Shown piece by piece: positions 52,213 through 61,199 of a stretch of DNA of 64,000 nt. The notes beneath the pieces are model-generated. The model saw only the letters and a list, made by a program, of their open reading frames with translations, did not search any database and was not told the DNA's origin. This DNA comes from Bacteroidota bacterium (GTDB lineage Bacteria > Bacteroidota > Bacteroidia > AKYH767-A > OLB10): the NCBI GenBank assembly GCA_016709725.1, contig JADJMG010000013.1, forward strand, positions 76,465 to 140,464, in the 5' to 3' direction. The position numbers and the translations under genes were made by a program. The stretch's first letter is position 1. Every line of letters begins with the position of its first letter.

Positions 52213-52515
52213 GTGAATGATACATCCGTAAAATTACAAATTGCCAACCGCAGTTATCCCTTAAAAGGAAGTGCGGAGGAATTAATATTGCTGGAAAAAG
52301 CGGCCGAGATGGTAAATCAGCGCTTGAAAGAATATGAAACTGCATTTGGTGTACGCGATTTACAAGATTTATTAGCGATGTGTTCCTTACACATGGCAGC
52401 GGAAAAATTAGGATATCAAAAAGAAGTGACAACAAACGAGGAAGAAATAAATCGGGAGTTGGATGTACTGAGTGATTTAATAAAATCATTCGGCAAAGAA
52501 AATAGCGTTCTTTAA
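52213..52515 (+). CDS. zapA: Cell division protein ZapA
   Basis: A 100-residue ZapA: an N-terminal beta-rich FtsZ-binding part (SVKLQIANRSYPLKGSAEELILLEKAAEMVNQRLKEYE) and a C-terminal coiled coil. ZapA bundles FtsZ at the division ring. The start is GTG at 52213 directly after the preceding gene; the longer frame overlaps that gene and is rejected. In many bacteria zapA lies immediately upstream of 6S RNA, which supports the RNA call that follows. Confidence 0.9.
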   Translation: MNDTSVKLQIANRSYPLKGSAEELILLEKAAEMVNQRLKEYETAFGVRDLQDLLAMCSLHMAAEKLGYQKEVTTNEEEINRELDVLSDLIKSFGKENSVL

Positions 52516-52545
52516 TACAAGGGCGAAACCAGATTCAATTCTGGG

Positions 52546-52715
52546 AAACCCGCATTCGTACTGGTCGACGATGTAAACTCAACATACATCAATTAGGAGA
52601 ATTCTTAGGCTGCCAAGGGCATGTCCCGCTCGACGGGAAAGCGCAAATCAGCCGGCTGACTCCGACCCTGTCACTTGGGGTTTACTCAGATCAGTACGAA
52701 TGCGGGTTTTTATTT
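52546..52715 (+). ncRNA. ssrS: Candidate 6S RNA (ssrS)
   Basis: In the 248-bp gap between zapA and rny, the arms AAACCCGCATTCGTACTG (52546-52563) and CAGTACGAATGCGGGTTT (52692-52709) are perfectly complementary over 18 bp and enclose an internal structure. GTAAAC and GTTTAC continue the closing stem further in (near 52572 and 52680), around a large central region with small hairpins (CCCGCTCGACGGG, CAGCCGGCTG). A T-run follows the 3' arm, so the stem also works as a terminator. A long closing stem with a central bubble, and the zapA-rny context, fit 6S RNA. Confidence 0.75.
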
Positions 52716-52763
52716 GGAAAAAAATTTAGATTAACCTCATATATATAACAGAATAAATTAAAA

Positions 52764-53144
52764 ATGGATATTACTTTCATCACCATAGCAGCCATAGCCG
52801 GCTTGTTGGTTGGAAGTTTGATTATATACTTACTTACACGCAAGAATAATCAAGCACTACTAGCAGCCGCGCAAGAAAAGGCCAATGCCATCATCCAAGA
52901 AGCTACTTCAAAAGGTGAAATACTTCTAAAGGATAAGACGATTGAAGCGAAAGATCGCTTTTATCAAATGAAAACTGAACACGAAAAACACATTGCGGAA
53001 AAGGATAAAAATTTACTGCAAGCTGAAAATCGATTCAAACAAAAAGAAGGTACACTCAATCAACAAATTGAGCAGAACAAAAGAAAGCAAAGTGAATTAG
53101 ATACATTTGCAAGCCAATTTAACTTCTCAATTGGAAGTGATTGA
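52764..53144 (+). CDS. rny: Ribonuclease Y, N-terminal fragment (frameshifted)
   Basis: The N-terminal 120 residues of RNase Y: a transmembrane helix (ITIAAIAGLLVGSLIIYLL), then a long coiled coil (AAQEKANAIIQEATSKGEILLKDKTIEAKDRF). After KRKQSELD the frame ends in noise, while the next frame gives LQANLTSQLEVIDRRKEEID, so an extra T lies near 53106. The joined gene (52764-54327) encodes about 520 residues, the normal size of RNase Y. A frameshift in a normally conserved, single-copy gene is suspicious of sequencing error. Confidence 0.9.
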   Translation: MDITFITIAAIAGLLVGSLIIYLLTRKNNQALLAAAQEKANAIIQEATSKGEILLKDKTIEAKDRFYQMKTEHEKHIAEKDKNLLQAENRFKQKEGTLNQQIEQNKRKQSELDTFASQFNFSIGSD

Positions 53145-54327
53145 CCGCAGAAAAGAGGAAATTGACAAAGCCCATGTGAAGCAAGTACAAGCGCTCGAGA
53201 AAATTGCTGGACTCTCTGCAGATGATGCGAAGAAACAATTAGTGGAAGCGTTGAAAGCGGAATCGAAAACTGAAGCGATGCAATTCATCAAGGAAACGAT
53301 GGATGAAGCGAAGTTGACTGCGAGTAAGGAAGCAAAGAAAATTGTGATTCAAACCATTCAACGTGTAGCTACCGAGCACGCGATTGAAAATGCAGTGACT
53401 GTTTTCCACATCGATAATGATGAAGTGAAAGGTCGAGTGATTGGTCGTGAAGGACGAAATATTCGTGCTTTAGAAGCAGCAACTGGAATTGAAATTATTG
53501 TTGATGATACTCCTGAAGCGATTATTTTATCGGGCTTTGATCCTGTGCGTCGTGAGTTAGCGCGTTTGGCATTGCATCAATTGGTATCGGATGGACGTAT
53601 TCATCCAGCACGTATTGAAGAAGTAGTAGCTAAAGTAAAGCGTCAGTTAGACGAAGAAATTATTGAAACTGGAAAACGTACTGCCATCGATTTAGGAATT
53701 CATGGTTTAGCGCCTGAGTTAATTCGTGTAGTGGGTAGAATGAAATATCGTTCATCTTACGGACAAAATTTATTGCAACATAGTCGCGAAGTAGCGAATT
53801 TATGTGCTTTGATGGCTGCTGAATTAGGCTTGAATGTGAAGTTAGCGAAACGTGCAGGTCTGTTACATGATATTGGAAAAGTAGCTGAAGAAGATACTGA
53901 ACTTCCACACGCAATTGCCGGAATGAAAATGGCGGAACGTGCGAAGGAAAATCCAGAAGTGATTAACGCCATTGGCGCCCATCATGACGAGATTGAAATG
54001 ACCAGTATCCTCTCACCTATCATTCAAGTTTGTGATGCCATTAGCGGAGCACGTCCAGGCGCGCGTCGTGAAATTGTGGAGCAATACATGAAGCGTTTGA
54101 AAGAAATGGAAAATGTGGCTCAGTCGTACAAAGGTGTTGAAAAAGCATTTGCGATTCAAGCCGGTCGTGAGTTACGTGTGATTGTTGAAAGTTCGAAACT
54201 GGACGACAAAGCTACGGAACAACTTTCATTCGATATCGCCAACAAAATCCAAACGGAGATGACTTATCCGGGACAAGTAAAAGTGACGGTGATTCGAGAG
54301 ACAAGAGCGGTCAACTACGCAAAGTAA
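53107..54327 (+). CDS. rny: Ribonuclease Y, KH and HD domain fragment
   Basis: Carries the rest of the RNase Y coiled coil, the KH domain (DEVKGRVIGREGRNIRALEAATGIEIIVDDTPEAIILSGFDP) and the HD phosphohydrolase domain with metal motifs NLLQHSREVANLCA, RAGLLHDIGKVAEE and AHHDEIE. RNase Y starts mRNA decay at the membrane. The apparent TTG start is an artefact of the upstream frameshift. It is followed by a strong hairpin at 54343-54375. Confidence 0.95.
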   Translation: MQANLTSQLEVIDRRKEEIDKAHVKQVQALEKIAGLSADDAKKQLVEALKAESKTEAMQFIKETMDEAKLTASKEAKKIVIQTIQRVATEHAIENAVTVFHIDNDEVKGRVIGREGRNIRALEAATGIEIIVDDTPEAIILSGFDPVRRELARLALHQLVSDGRIHPARIEEVVAKVKRQLDEEIIETGKRTAIDLGIHGLAPELIRVVGRMKYRSSYGQNLLQHSREVANLCALMAAELGLNVKLAKRAGLLHDIGKVAEEDTELPHAIAGMKMAERAKENPEVINAIGAHHDEIEMTSILSPIIQVCDAISGARPGARREIVEQYMKRLKEMENVAQSYKGVEKAFAIQAGRELRVIVESSKLDDKATEQLSFDIANKIQTEMTYPGQVKVTVIRETRAVNYAK

Positions 54328-54342
54328 ACAACATAAAATAGA

Positions 54343-54375
54343 TTTAGCCGAAGTGTGATCCATACTTCGGCTAAA
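54343..54375 (+). terminator. Hairpin between rny and the flippase gene
   Basis: TTTAGCCGAAGT (54343-54354) pairs perfectly with ACTTCGGCTAAA (54364-54375) around a 9-nt loop. A weak run of A and T follows, so it is terminator-like rather than a canonical T-run terminator. It lies 15 bp past the rny stop and just upstream of the flippase start, so it may also stabilise the rny transcript. Confidence 0.6.
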
Positions 54376-54381
54376 ATTAGC

Positions 54382-54591
54382 ATGTTAAGCAACAAGTTTT
54401 TTAGATCGGAATTTCTGAAAAATGTTTTAGTGTTGCTCACTGGAACAGGGTTAGGGCAATTTATTACCCTCTTGGCTTCGCCTATTCTTTCTAGGATTTA
54501 TTCGCCGGCGGAGTATGGTGTTTTCACTCTTTTTGTATCTACTGCAAGCATGATGGCAGCCATTTCTGCTGCTCGTTATGATTTGGAATGA
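54382..54591 (+). CDS. Polysaccharide flippase (Wzx-like), N-terminal fragment
   Basis: The N-terminal 69 residues of a PST/Wzx-type exporter: KNVLVLLTGTGLGQFITLLASPILSRIYSPAEYGVFTLFVSTASMMAAISAARYDLE. It starts the surface-polysaccharide cluster, moving lipid-linked oligosaccharide across the inner membrane. The frame ends at TGA (54589) directly where the next fragment begins in another frame. Together the two pieces have about 376 residues, well short of the usual 450-480, so a segment of roughly 60-100 residues has been lost between them. Confidence 0.82.
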   Translation: MLSNKFFRSEFLKNVLVLLTGTGLGQFITLLASPILSRIYSPAEYGVFTLFVSTASMMAAISAARYDLE

Positions 54592-55511
54592 GTCAATGGA
54601 TTGGGTTTTTTCCCTTCCTTGTTTTCTTATTGGGCATCCAACAAATATTTAATTATTGGTTGATTCGAAATAAACAATACCGTGAAGTTGCCATCACCCG
54701 AATTACAAATTCTGCATCCAACAATGGACTCGCCATTTTGTTTGGATTATTAAAGTTCAGAGAATGGGGAATTTTCCTTTCTAATTTCATTGGACAAATC
54801 ATTTATTTCTTCAATTTGTATTATTTTGTTCGGAAGCTTTCGAAAGAAGATTTGCAATATGTAAGCAGCAATAAAATTAAAGCGAAAGCGGAGCAATACA
54901 AAGAATTTCCGCGGACCTCCATTTCGCAAGCGATTGTGGATATGTTTCAAATTAATGGAATCGTTTACTTTCTTCCGATCTTTTTTTCCATTGTAGAGGT
55001 TGGCTATTATTCGCGCGCATTGATTGTTTTACAAGCGCCCATTTCACTCTTGGGAAATGCTTTTAGTCAAGTGTTTTATCAAAATGCTTCAGAAGTGCAT
55101 AATGCAAAAGGTGATCTACGTCCATTGATTACATCAACCATTAAAAAATCAGTACTTGTTATTTTACCCATCTCTATTTTATTGATGCTCTTTGGTCCCA
55201 TTCTCTTCACCTTTGTTTTTGGGAATCAATGGGAGGAATCAGGACATTATGGAAGGATTTTAGCGCTATGGCTTTTCTTTGATTTTATTCGACTCTGCGT
55301 CTCTTCTATTCCGTTAATTTTAAATCAACAACGTCGATTCTTCCTCATTTCCATCCTTGGACCCATCATTTTATTAATTTCCATGTGGATGGGCTATTTA
55401 ATGAATGATGTTCACTTGGCCCTTCTGTTATTTGCAGTGGGACAATCGGGTTTGATACTTTACTTGCTTACTTGGATCTATAAAATAGCTAGTCCTCAAA
55501 AAAATGGCTGA
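54588..55511 (+). CDS. Polysaccharide flippase (Wzx-like), C-terminal fragment
   Basis: About 307 residues with several transmembrane helices (IGFFPFLVFLLGIQQIFNYWLI, WGIFLSNFIGQIIYFFN, SVLVILPISILLMLFGPIL and others) and the Wzx-like YYSRALIVLQAPISLLGNAFSQVFYQNASEVHN segment. It follows the preceding fragment after an apparent internal deletion. The first residues before IGFF are not family-like. The stop overlaps the next glycosyltransferase start by 8 bp. Confidence 0.82.
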   Translation: MSQWIGFFPFLVFLLGIQQIFNYWLIRNKQYREVAITRITNSASNNGLAILFGLLKFREWGIFLSNFIGQIIYFFNLYYFVRKLSKEDLQYVSSNKIKAKAEQYKEFPRTSISQAIVDMFQINGIVYFLPIFFSIVEVGYYSRALIVLQAPISLLGNAFSQVFYQNASEVHNAKGDLRPLITSTIKKSVLVILPISILLMLFGPILFTFVFGNQWEESGHYGRILALWLFFDFIRLCVSSIPLILNQQRRFFLISILGPIILLISMWMGYLMNDVHLALLLFAVGQSGLILYLLTWIYKIASPQKNG

Positions 55512-56433
55512 TCAAGATTTGAACGAACTCGTGAGCGTAATAATCCCTGTTTATAACGGGGAGAAGTTCGTGGCGGCTTCGATTGAGAGTGTCTTGAATC
55601 AATCGTATAGCCCAATTGAAATCATTGTTATCAATGACGGTTCTACGGATGGGACACAGGAGATATTGAATCAATTTGGCAGCAAAATAATTGTTATCCA
55701 ACAAAAAAATGCTGGACAAGCTGATGCTAGAAATCATGGACTAACCATCGCGAAAGGAAAATACATTGCTTTACTCGACAGTGATGATTTGTTTATACCT
55801 GAAAAAATTGAGAAGCAAATTTCCTTTTTGAAGAAAGGGAATCTAGATATGGTTTGCACAAATTTTGAAACGATAGATGCTTCTAATCACAAGTTAAAAG
55901 ATATTTCAGCGCCTCATTTTCATTCAACTAATGCATTAACTACTTTTATTACAGGGAATTTTATATGCACGTCTACGCTCCTGTTTAAAAAAGAATGGAT
56001 TCAAAAAGTAGGTAATTTTGACATCAACATGAAGGGGGCAGAAGACGGCGATTTATGGTTTAGAATGCTGGTGAATGGAGCTCGCTTAGAGGTGATTCAC
56101 GAAGCGCTTGTTAAATACAGAGTGCATGCGGAAAACTTTAGCGGTCGGTTTTCACACATGAATCAATTTAGAGCGCTAGCTAATCGTAAGCAATATCAAC
56201 TTTTGAAAGAAAAAATGTTGTTTTCGTCAGTCGACGATAAATTGTTTCTGGCATCAGCTTATGCTAATCAATTAACCTATGAAGTAGCTGTGGAAGTTTT
56301 AAATGACATTCCTGCGAAAGATATTCCGATTTCAGTCCTAGTTAAAAAGCGGATGTATTCGTTTATGTCTTCAGCTATAGGAACTAAAATAATAAGTGGA
56401 TTAAAAAAAATGAAATCAATTGTTAAATCTTGA
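55504..56433 (+). CDS. Glycosyltransferase family 2
   Basis: A 309-residue GT-A glycosyltransferase. The N-terminal domain has the family hallmarks VSVIIPVYNGEKFVAASIESVLNQSYSPIEIIVINDGSTDGT, NAGQADARNHGLTIAKGKYIALLDSDD (the DxD metal site is DSDD) and a GAEDGDLWFRMLVNGARLE acceptor loop. The C-terminus is basic and helical. It adds one sugar to the growing surface glycan; donor and acceptor are unknown. It overlaps the flippase gene. Confidence 0.93.
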   Translation: MADQDLNELVSVIIPVYNGEKFVAASIESVLNQSYSPIEIIVINDGSTDGTQEILNQFGSKIIVIQQKNAGQADARNHGLTIAKGKYIALLDSDDLFIPEKIEKQISFLKKGNLDMVCTNFETIDASNHKLKDISAPHFHSTNALTTFITGNFICTSTLLFKKEWIQKVGNFDINMKGAEDGDLWFRMLVNGARLEVIHEALVKYRVHAENFSGRFSHMNQFRALANRKQYQLLKEKMLFSSVDDKLFLASAYANQLTYEVAVEVLNDIPAKDIPISVLVKKRMYSFMSSAIGTKIISGLKKMKSIVKS

Positions 56434-56480
56434 TTCGCTGAAAGTTGTTGCTATCATAATGAATTAAGCAAAATTGTAAA

Positions 56481-57368
56481 ATGATCATCGTAAAATTAAT
56501 AGGCGGATTAGGAAATCAAATGTTTCAATATGCATTTGGAAGAAGTCTTGCGCTTAAGAATAATACGAATCTCAAAATCGATGTTCGGGATTTGCAGAAT
56601 AAAGAAGAAAAAAAAGATTTCACATTAAGGAATTTTGAGTTAAACGTTTTTAATGTACAAGCAGAAATCGCCAGTGAATCAGAAATTCAAAATTTCATAA
56701 AGTCGAAAACGATGATGGCCAAAGATTTGCTTACTCTTACATTGCCGTTCAAATCAAGGAATTTTTATTTAAGAGAACCCCACCATCATTATTTCGCTTT
56801 AGCTAAGAAAGCACCCGCGAATACTTATACCTATGGATATTTTCAATCCGAAAAGTATTTTACCGACATCCGTTCTACGCTACTAAAAGATTTTACTCCG
56901 CGTAATCCCCTATCAAAACTGTCGCAGGAAGTAGCAGATCGAATGTCAAAGGTGAATGGAGTGAGTATACATGTTCGACGAGGTGATTATGTGAGTAATA
57001 AAGTGAACCTGGATGTGCATGGTCTATGCGAAGCCGATTATTACGAAAAAGCATTGGCGATTATTAGCGAAAAGGTGGATCAACCCAAGCTATTTGTTTT
57101 TTCGGATGAGCCCAATTGGTTTAAAGAGAATATCAACTGTGAATTTCCTGTTGAATATGTTGAACATAATGTGGGAGGTGCCAGCTATGAAGATTTATAC
57201 CTGATGTCGTTGTGCAAGCACCATATCATTGCGAATAGCTCGTTCTCTTGGTGGGGAGCTTGGCTCAATCAAAATCTAAATAAAATTGTAATTGCGCCTT
57301 CGAAGTGGATGAATAATACGCCTAAAAATACGAAGGATGTTGTACCTGATTCCTGGATAAAAATATAA
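56481..57368 (+). CDS. Alpha-1,2-fucosyltransferase (GT11)
   Basis: A 295-residue GT11 enzyme. Motif I is IGGLGNQMFQYAFGRSLAL (residues 7-25), motif II is VSIHVRRGDYV, with the conserved HxRRxD core that binds GDP-fucose, and motif III is IIANSSFSWWGAWL. It is predicted to add fucose to a galactose-containing acceptor. No GDP-fucose synthesis genes are seen in the window. The next gene starts directly at its stop (57369). Confidence 0.95.
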   Translation: MIIVKLIGGLGNQMFQYAFGRSLALKNNTNLKIDVRDLQNKEEKKDFTLRNFELNVFNVQAEIASESEIQNFIKSKTMMAKDLLTLTLPFKSRNFYLREPHHHYFALAKKAPANTYTYGYFQSEKYFTDIRSTLLKDFTPRNPLSKLSQEVADRMSKVNGVSIHVRRGDYVSNKVNLDVHGLCEADYYEKALAIISEKVDQPKLFVFSDEPNWFKENINCEFPVEYVEHNVGGASYEDLYLMSLCKHHIIANSSFSWWGAWLNQNLNKIVIAPSKWMNNTPKNTKDVVPDSWIKI

Positions 57369-58466
57369 ATGAGAATCTTACTGCTAGCCGATATCAATTC
57401 AGCACACGCTCAAAAATGGGTAGTGAGTTTGGCGACGCAGGGAATCGAAATCGGAATTTTTAGTCTAAATAAAGCAAATAGCACTTGGTATGAAGGATTA
57501 AAAGGGGTGACTATTTTAAAGAACGGAAATTCAAAAGTAGGATCCTTCTCCCTATTCCAAAAGCTAGGGTACTTAAATCAAGTAGCGGAATTAAAAGGTG
57601 CTATTCAATCATTTCAGCCCGATGTAATTCATGCGCATTATGCTACGAGTTATGGATTTTTAGGTGTGCGTTCTGGATTTCGTCCGCTGGTAATTTCTGT
57701 TTGGGGGACCGATGTGTTTTCCTTTCCTAAAAAATCAATTCTGCATTCTAAATTACTTTCCTATATTTTTTCAAACGCTACAAAAATTTGCTCAACCAGT
57801 GAATGCATGAAGCAAGAAATAGCTATGTATACCAAGCAAGATGTAGAAGTAATTCCTTTTGGTGTGGATGTGCATCGGTTTTCGCCTGTGGAAAGCAAAG
57901 AAGAAAATAAACCCATTGTCATAGGCAATATTAAAGCCTTAGAGCCAATTTATGGGAATAAAATTTTGTTAGATGCGTTTATTCTTATCACAAAAAAGTA
58001 CCCTTCCCTCCCACTCCAACTTTTATTGGTTGGCGATGGATCCCAGCGACAAGAATTAGAAAATCTTGTGCAGGAAAATGGAATTAATCAAAAAGTACAA
58101 TTCGCAGGACGTGTTTCGCATGATGTGATTGAAAAGGTTCATCAGCAAATTGATATTTTTGTATCCTTAACTCTAGTTGACGAAAGTTTTGGGGTCTCGT
58201 TGGTCGAGTCGATGGCCTGTGCAAAAGCCATCATCGCTTCCGATACTCCAGGATTTAAGGAAGTGCTGGGATCGGAAGAAAATGGAATGATCGTGAAAAG
58301 AAATTCAGTGGAAGAAGTGGTAAATGCGTTGAATTTTTATTTAGATCATCCCACTGAAAGATTGAAAAAAGGAAATTCCGCTCGACAACGAGTTAAGGAG
58401 AATTATATTTGGGACGATAATGTGCAGCAAATGATGAATGTTTATCAGAACCTCATTAAAAAATAG
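57369..58466 (+). CDS. Glycosyltransferase family 4
   Basis: A 365-residue GT-B glycosyltransferase: the N-terminal domain MRILLLADINSAHAQKWVVSLATQGIEIGIFSLN and PDVIHAHYATSYGFLGV, and a C-terminal donor domain with LLLVGDGSQRQELENLV and DESFGVSLVESMACAKAIIASDTPGFKEVL, whose E-x7-E motif holds the donor. It follows the fucosyltransferase with no gap and precedes wecB by 9 bp. The sugar is unknown. Confidence 0.94.
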   Translation: MRILLLADINSAHAQKWVVSLATQGIEIGIFSLNKANSTWYEGLKGVTILKNGNSKVGSFSLFQKLGYLNQVAELKGAIQSFQPDVIHAHYATSYGFLGVRSGFRPLVISVWGTDVFSFPKKSILHSKLLSYIFSNATKICSTSECMKQEIAMYTKQDVEVIPFGVDVHRFSPVESKEENKPIVIGNIKALEPIYGNKILLDAFILITKKYPSLPLQLLLVGDGSQRQELENLVQENGINQKVQFAGRVSHDVIEKVHQQIDIFVSLTLVDESFGVSLVESMACAKAIIASDTPGFKEVLGSEENGMIVKRNSVEEVVNALNFYLDHPTERLKKGNSARQRVKENYIWDDNVQQMMNVYQNLIKK

Positions 58467-58475
58467 TTGAAGAAA

Positions 58476-59549
58476 ATGAAATTGCTAACCATCGTAGGTG
58501 CTCGTCCGCAGTTTGTAAAAGCTGCTGTGGTAAGTCGCGCTTTATCGAAAATAAATAATATTGAGGAATTGATTGTGCATACTGGTCAACATCATGATGC
58601 GAATATGTCGGATGTTTTTTTTGAGGAGATGGAAATTCCGAAGCCGGCATTCAACTTGGGAATTCACGGTCTAGGTCATGGTGCCATGACCGGACAAATG
58701 CTCATCGGTTTAGAAGAACTTTACAAAGATCAAAAACCAGATCGAGTCCTTGTTTATGGCGATACCAATTCTACGCTTGCTGGTGCTTTAACCGCTGCTA
58801 AAATGCATATTCCAGTAGCCCATATTGAAGCCGGATTGCGCTCGTTCAATATGAAGATGCCCGAAGAAATCAATCGCATTCTCACCGATCGAATTTCCGA
58901 TTTACTCTTTTGTCCAACGCAAACGGCGATTGACAATTTATCGAAAGAAGGGTATCCTTTTGCGGGAACCAAGGTGCTTTTGTCGGGAGATGTGATGCAA
59001 GATGCTGCCCTCTATTACGCGCAAACATCGGCCTCCAAATCAAACATCATTGACAAACTAAAATTGAAAGATTTCGTGTTGTGTACACTTCACCGAGCGG
59101 AGAATACGGATGATCTTTCCAGATTGAAATCCATCATCGATACCTTATCCGAAATAAACAACACCATACCCGTTGTATTGCCCTTGCATCCTCGAACAAG
59201 AAAAATTGTTATGGATGCTGGAATGAAATTGCCGTTTACAGTTATTGATCCTGTAGGATATTTCGATATGATTGAAATGCTCAAACATTGTTCCTTGGTG
59301 ATGACCGACAGCGGCGGATTGCAAAAAGAAGCTTTCTTCTTTGGGAAACATTGCATCACACTGCGCGATGAAACGGAATGGGTAGAATTAGTTCAGGGTG
59401 GATTCAATAAATTAGCGGGCGCCGATTATTCCAACATCCTTACTTCGTTTGAAGAGATGTGCAATAAAAAATCGGATTTCAATGTGAACTTATACGGTGG
59501 TGGAAAAGCGACCGATAACATCGTTAACGAATTACTGAGCACATTTTGA
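58476..59549 (+). CDS. wecB: UDP-N-acetylglucosamine 2-epimerase, non-hydrolysing (WecB)
   Basis: WecB interconverts UDP-GlcNAc and UDP-ManNAc, a precursor for surface glycans. The 357-residue product from the ATG at 58476 contains LTIVGARPQFVKAAVVSRAL, HTGQHHDANMSDVFFEEM, VYGDTNSTLAGALTAAK, HIEAGLRSFNMKMPEEINRILTD and MTDSGGLQKEAFFFGKHCITLRDETEW, all family signatures. A TTG three codons upstream is less likely. The next gene starts 4 bp before its stop. Confidence 0.97.
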   Translation: MKLLTIVGARPQFVKAAVVSRALSKINNIEELIVHTGQHHDANMSDVFFEEMEIPKPAFNLGIHGLGHGAMTGQMLIGLEELYKDQKPDRVLVYGDTNSTLAGALTAAKMHIPVAHIEAGLRSFNMKMPEEINRILTDRISDLLFCPTQTAIDNLSKEGYPFAGTKVLLSGDVMQDAALYYAQTSASKSNIIDKLKLKDFVLCTLHRAENTDDLSRLKSIIDTLSEINNTIPVVLPLHPRTRKIVMDAGMKLPFTVIDPVGYFDMIEMLKHCSLVMTDSGGLQKEAFFFGKHCITLRDETEWVELVQGGFNKLAGADYSNILTSFEEMCNKKSDFNVNLYGGGKATDNIVNELLSTF

Positions 59550-60782
59550 GAATCCTGATCCTTTCACAATACTATCCTCCCAGAAACGGGAGCACCACAA
59601 AATCGATTGAGTGGATTGGCTCGAGAGTTAAAAGCGGCTGGACATGAAGTGGTCGTGTTGTGTGCAATGCCCAATTATCCGAGCATGGAAGTACATGAAG
59701 CATATAGAGGGAAATGGTTTGTAAAAGATCAGTTTGAAGGCATTGATGTTTACCGTTCATGGATTTATGTGAGTAAAAGTAGATCCATTATTTCACGATT
59801 ATTAAATTATTTTTCATTTACCCTTTCATCTGTATTTGCGGCGGCCAACATTCCTGGGAAGTTTGATATTTTGATGTGTGAATCACCGCCCCTATTTTTA
59901 GGAATCAGTGGATGGTGGATTAGCAAGCGTAAAAATGCAAAGTTTGTGTTTAATGTGAGTGATCTATGGCCTGAATCGGCAGAGAAATTGGGGGTGATTA
60001 CGAATAAGTTTTTCTTGAATCTCGCAACTAAATTAGAAGAATGGCTGTATCGATCTTCGTATATGGTTACGGGACAAACCCAAGGAATTGTAAAAAATAT
60101 TCAGGCAAGATTGCCTAATAAACCCATTCATTGGTTACCGAATGGTGTCGACAAATCGATTTTCTTGACAAAGTTTAATGCGGGGAAAAGAAAAGAATTA
60201 GGATTTGAAGAAAATGATTTCCTCCTACTCTATGCGGGAATTATAGGAATTGCACAAGGGTTGGATGTTATTTTAGATGCAGCCAAACAAATTCCAGCAC
60301 AAAGTAAAATTGTATTCTTACTACTCGGCGATGGACCCGAGAAAGAAAGATTGATTTCAAGAGTACAAAATGAAAAGATACAACGCGTTAAATTTCTTGA
60401 TTTAGTGAGTCGTACCGAAGTACCTTCCATTGTTGCTGCCATTGATGCTGCGGTAATTCCATTGAAGAAAATGGATTTATTTTTGGGTGCCATTCCATCT
60501 AAAATATTTGAGAATCTCGCACTCGAGAAACCCTTGTTATTAGGCGTTGATGGGGAAGCACGCGAATTATTCATAAATGAAGGCAAGTGCGGAATTTATA
60601 TCGAACCTGAAAATGCAAAAGCATTAGTGGAAGCTGCCATCTACATGGAAAGTCATCCCGACGAATGTAAATCCATGGGCGCTAACGGAAAGATTTATGC
60701 GCAAAAATATTTCATGCGTGAAAATATTGCCAAAAATTGGATGGAAGCCATAGAAGCTGAAATGCGAAAAGAAAAATCATGA
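59546..60782 (+). CDS. Glycosyltransferase family 4, WbuB-like (frameshifted near N-terminus)
   Basis: The intact frame (59607-60782, 391 residues) begins inside the family N-terminus. The codons before it read RILILSQYYPP (from TTG at 59546, overlapping the wecB stop) and then one extra A near 59583 shifts the frame; removing it gives ETGAPQNRLSGLARELKAAGH. The domain has NVSDLWPESAEKLG, LLYAGIIGIAQGLDVILDA, LLLGDGPEKERL and ALEKPLLLGVDGEARELF. WbuB-type enzymes transfer amino sugars such as FucNAc. The C-terminal stop overlaps the ligase start. Confidence 0.9.
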
Positions 60783-60967
60783 TGAAGGAATCGCTCACTA
60801 CTTCTAAAATCATTGGTGCACTTTTGTTGCTCTCGGCATTAGCCTTGCCGTTGCTACTTCCTATATCCATCATTTGTTGGATGTCCATTGGCATCATTCG
60901 TTTGGTGAATAAACAGGAGCGAGTTTTAATGATTACCTGTTTTAAACAAAATCAGAAAAGAATTTAG
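60779..60967 (+). CDS. O-antigen ligase, N-terminal fragment
   Basis: Sixty residues with two hydrophobic segments, likely the N-terminus of the O-antigen ligase, overlapping the glycosyltransferase stop (ATGATG). After QERVLMI the frame is lost. In the other frame NKIRKEFRKTTYFFIFGCALACLLLLANAF follows at about 60945, so an internal segment of an estimated 60-80 residues and a frame change are missing here. Confidence 0.65.
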   Translation: MMKESLTTSKIIGALLLLSALALPLLLPISIICWMSIGIIRLVNKQERVLMITCFKQNQKRI

Positions 60968-61001
60968 AAAAACCACATACTTTTTCATTTTCGGTTGCGC
61001 G

Positions 61002-61199
61002 TTGGCTTGTCTACTGCTGCTTGCCAATGCTTTTATTAGTTTTATTGAAACCGGTAATCACACTGCATTTTTTTACATCAGTTATAGTTCGTTGTTGATG
61101 CATCCCACTTATATTTCCATGTATTTAACCATGGCCATTTTATTTTTGCTTCAAAGGATGTTTGATACCACAAAAGGAACAATATCTCAAATATTATAG
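61002..61199 (+). CDS. O-antigen ligase, middle fragment
   Basis: Sixty-five residues (ISFIETGNHTAFFYISYSSLLMHPTYISMYLTMAILFLLQRMF) that correspond to the loop and helix before the ligase core in Bacteroidota O-antigen ligases. The real reading begins near 60945. The frame shifts again near 61155 (one extra base), after which IPQKEQYLKYYSAGILFFF continues. Confidence 0.7.
   Translation: MACLLLLANAFISFIETGNHTAFFYISYSSLLMHPTYISMYLTMAILFLLQRMFDTTKGTISQIL

Noticed and set aside
52546..52715. SRP RNA, tmRNA or riboswitch
   Set aside because: There is no GGTGCTGTTT or GGAAGGAAGC SRP motif, no tRNA-like ends of tmRNA and no recognised aptamer; the long closing stem and the zapA-rny setting fit 6S RNA better.
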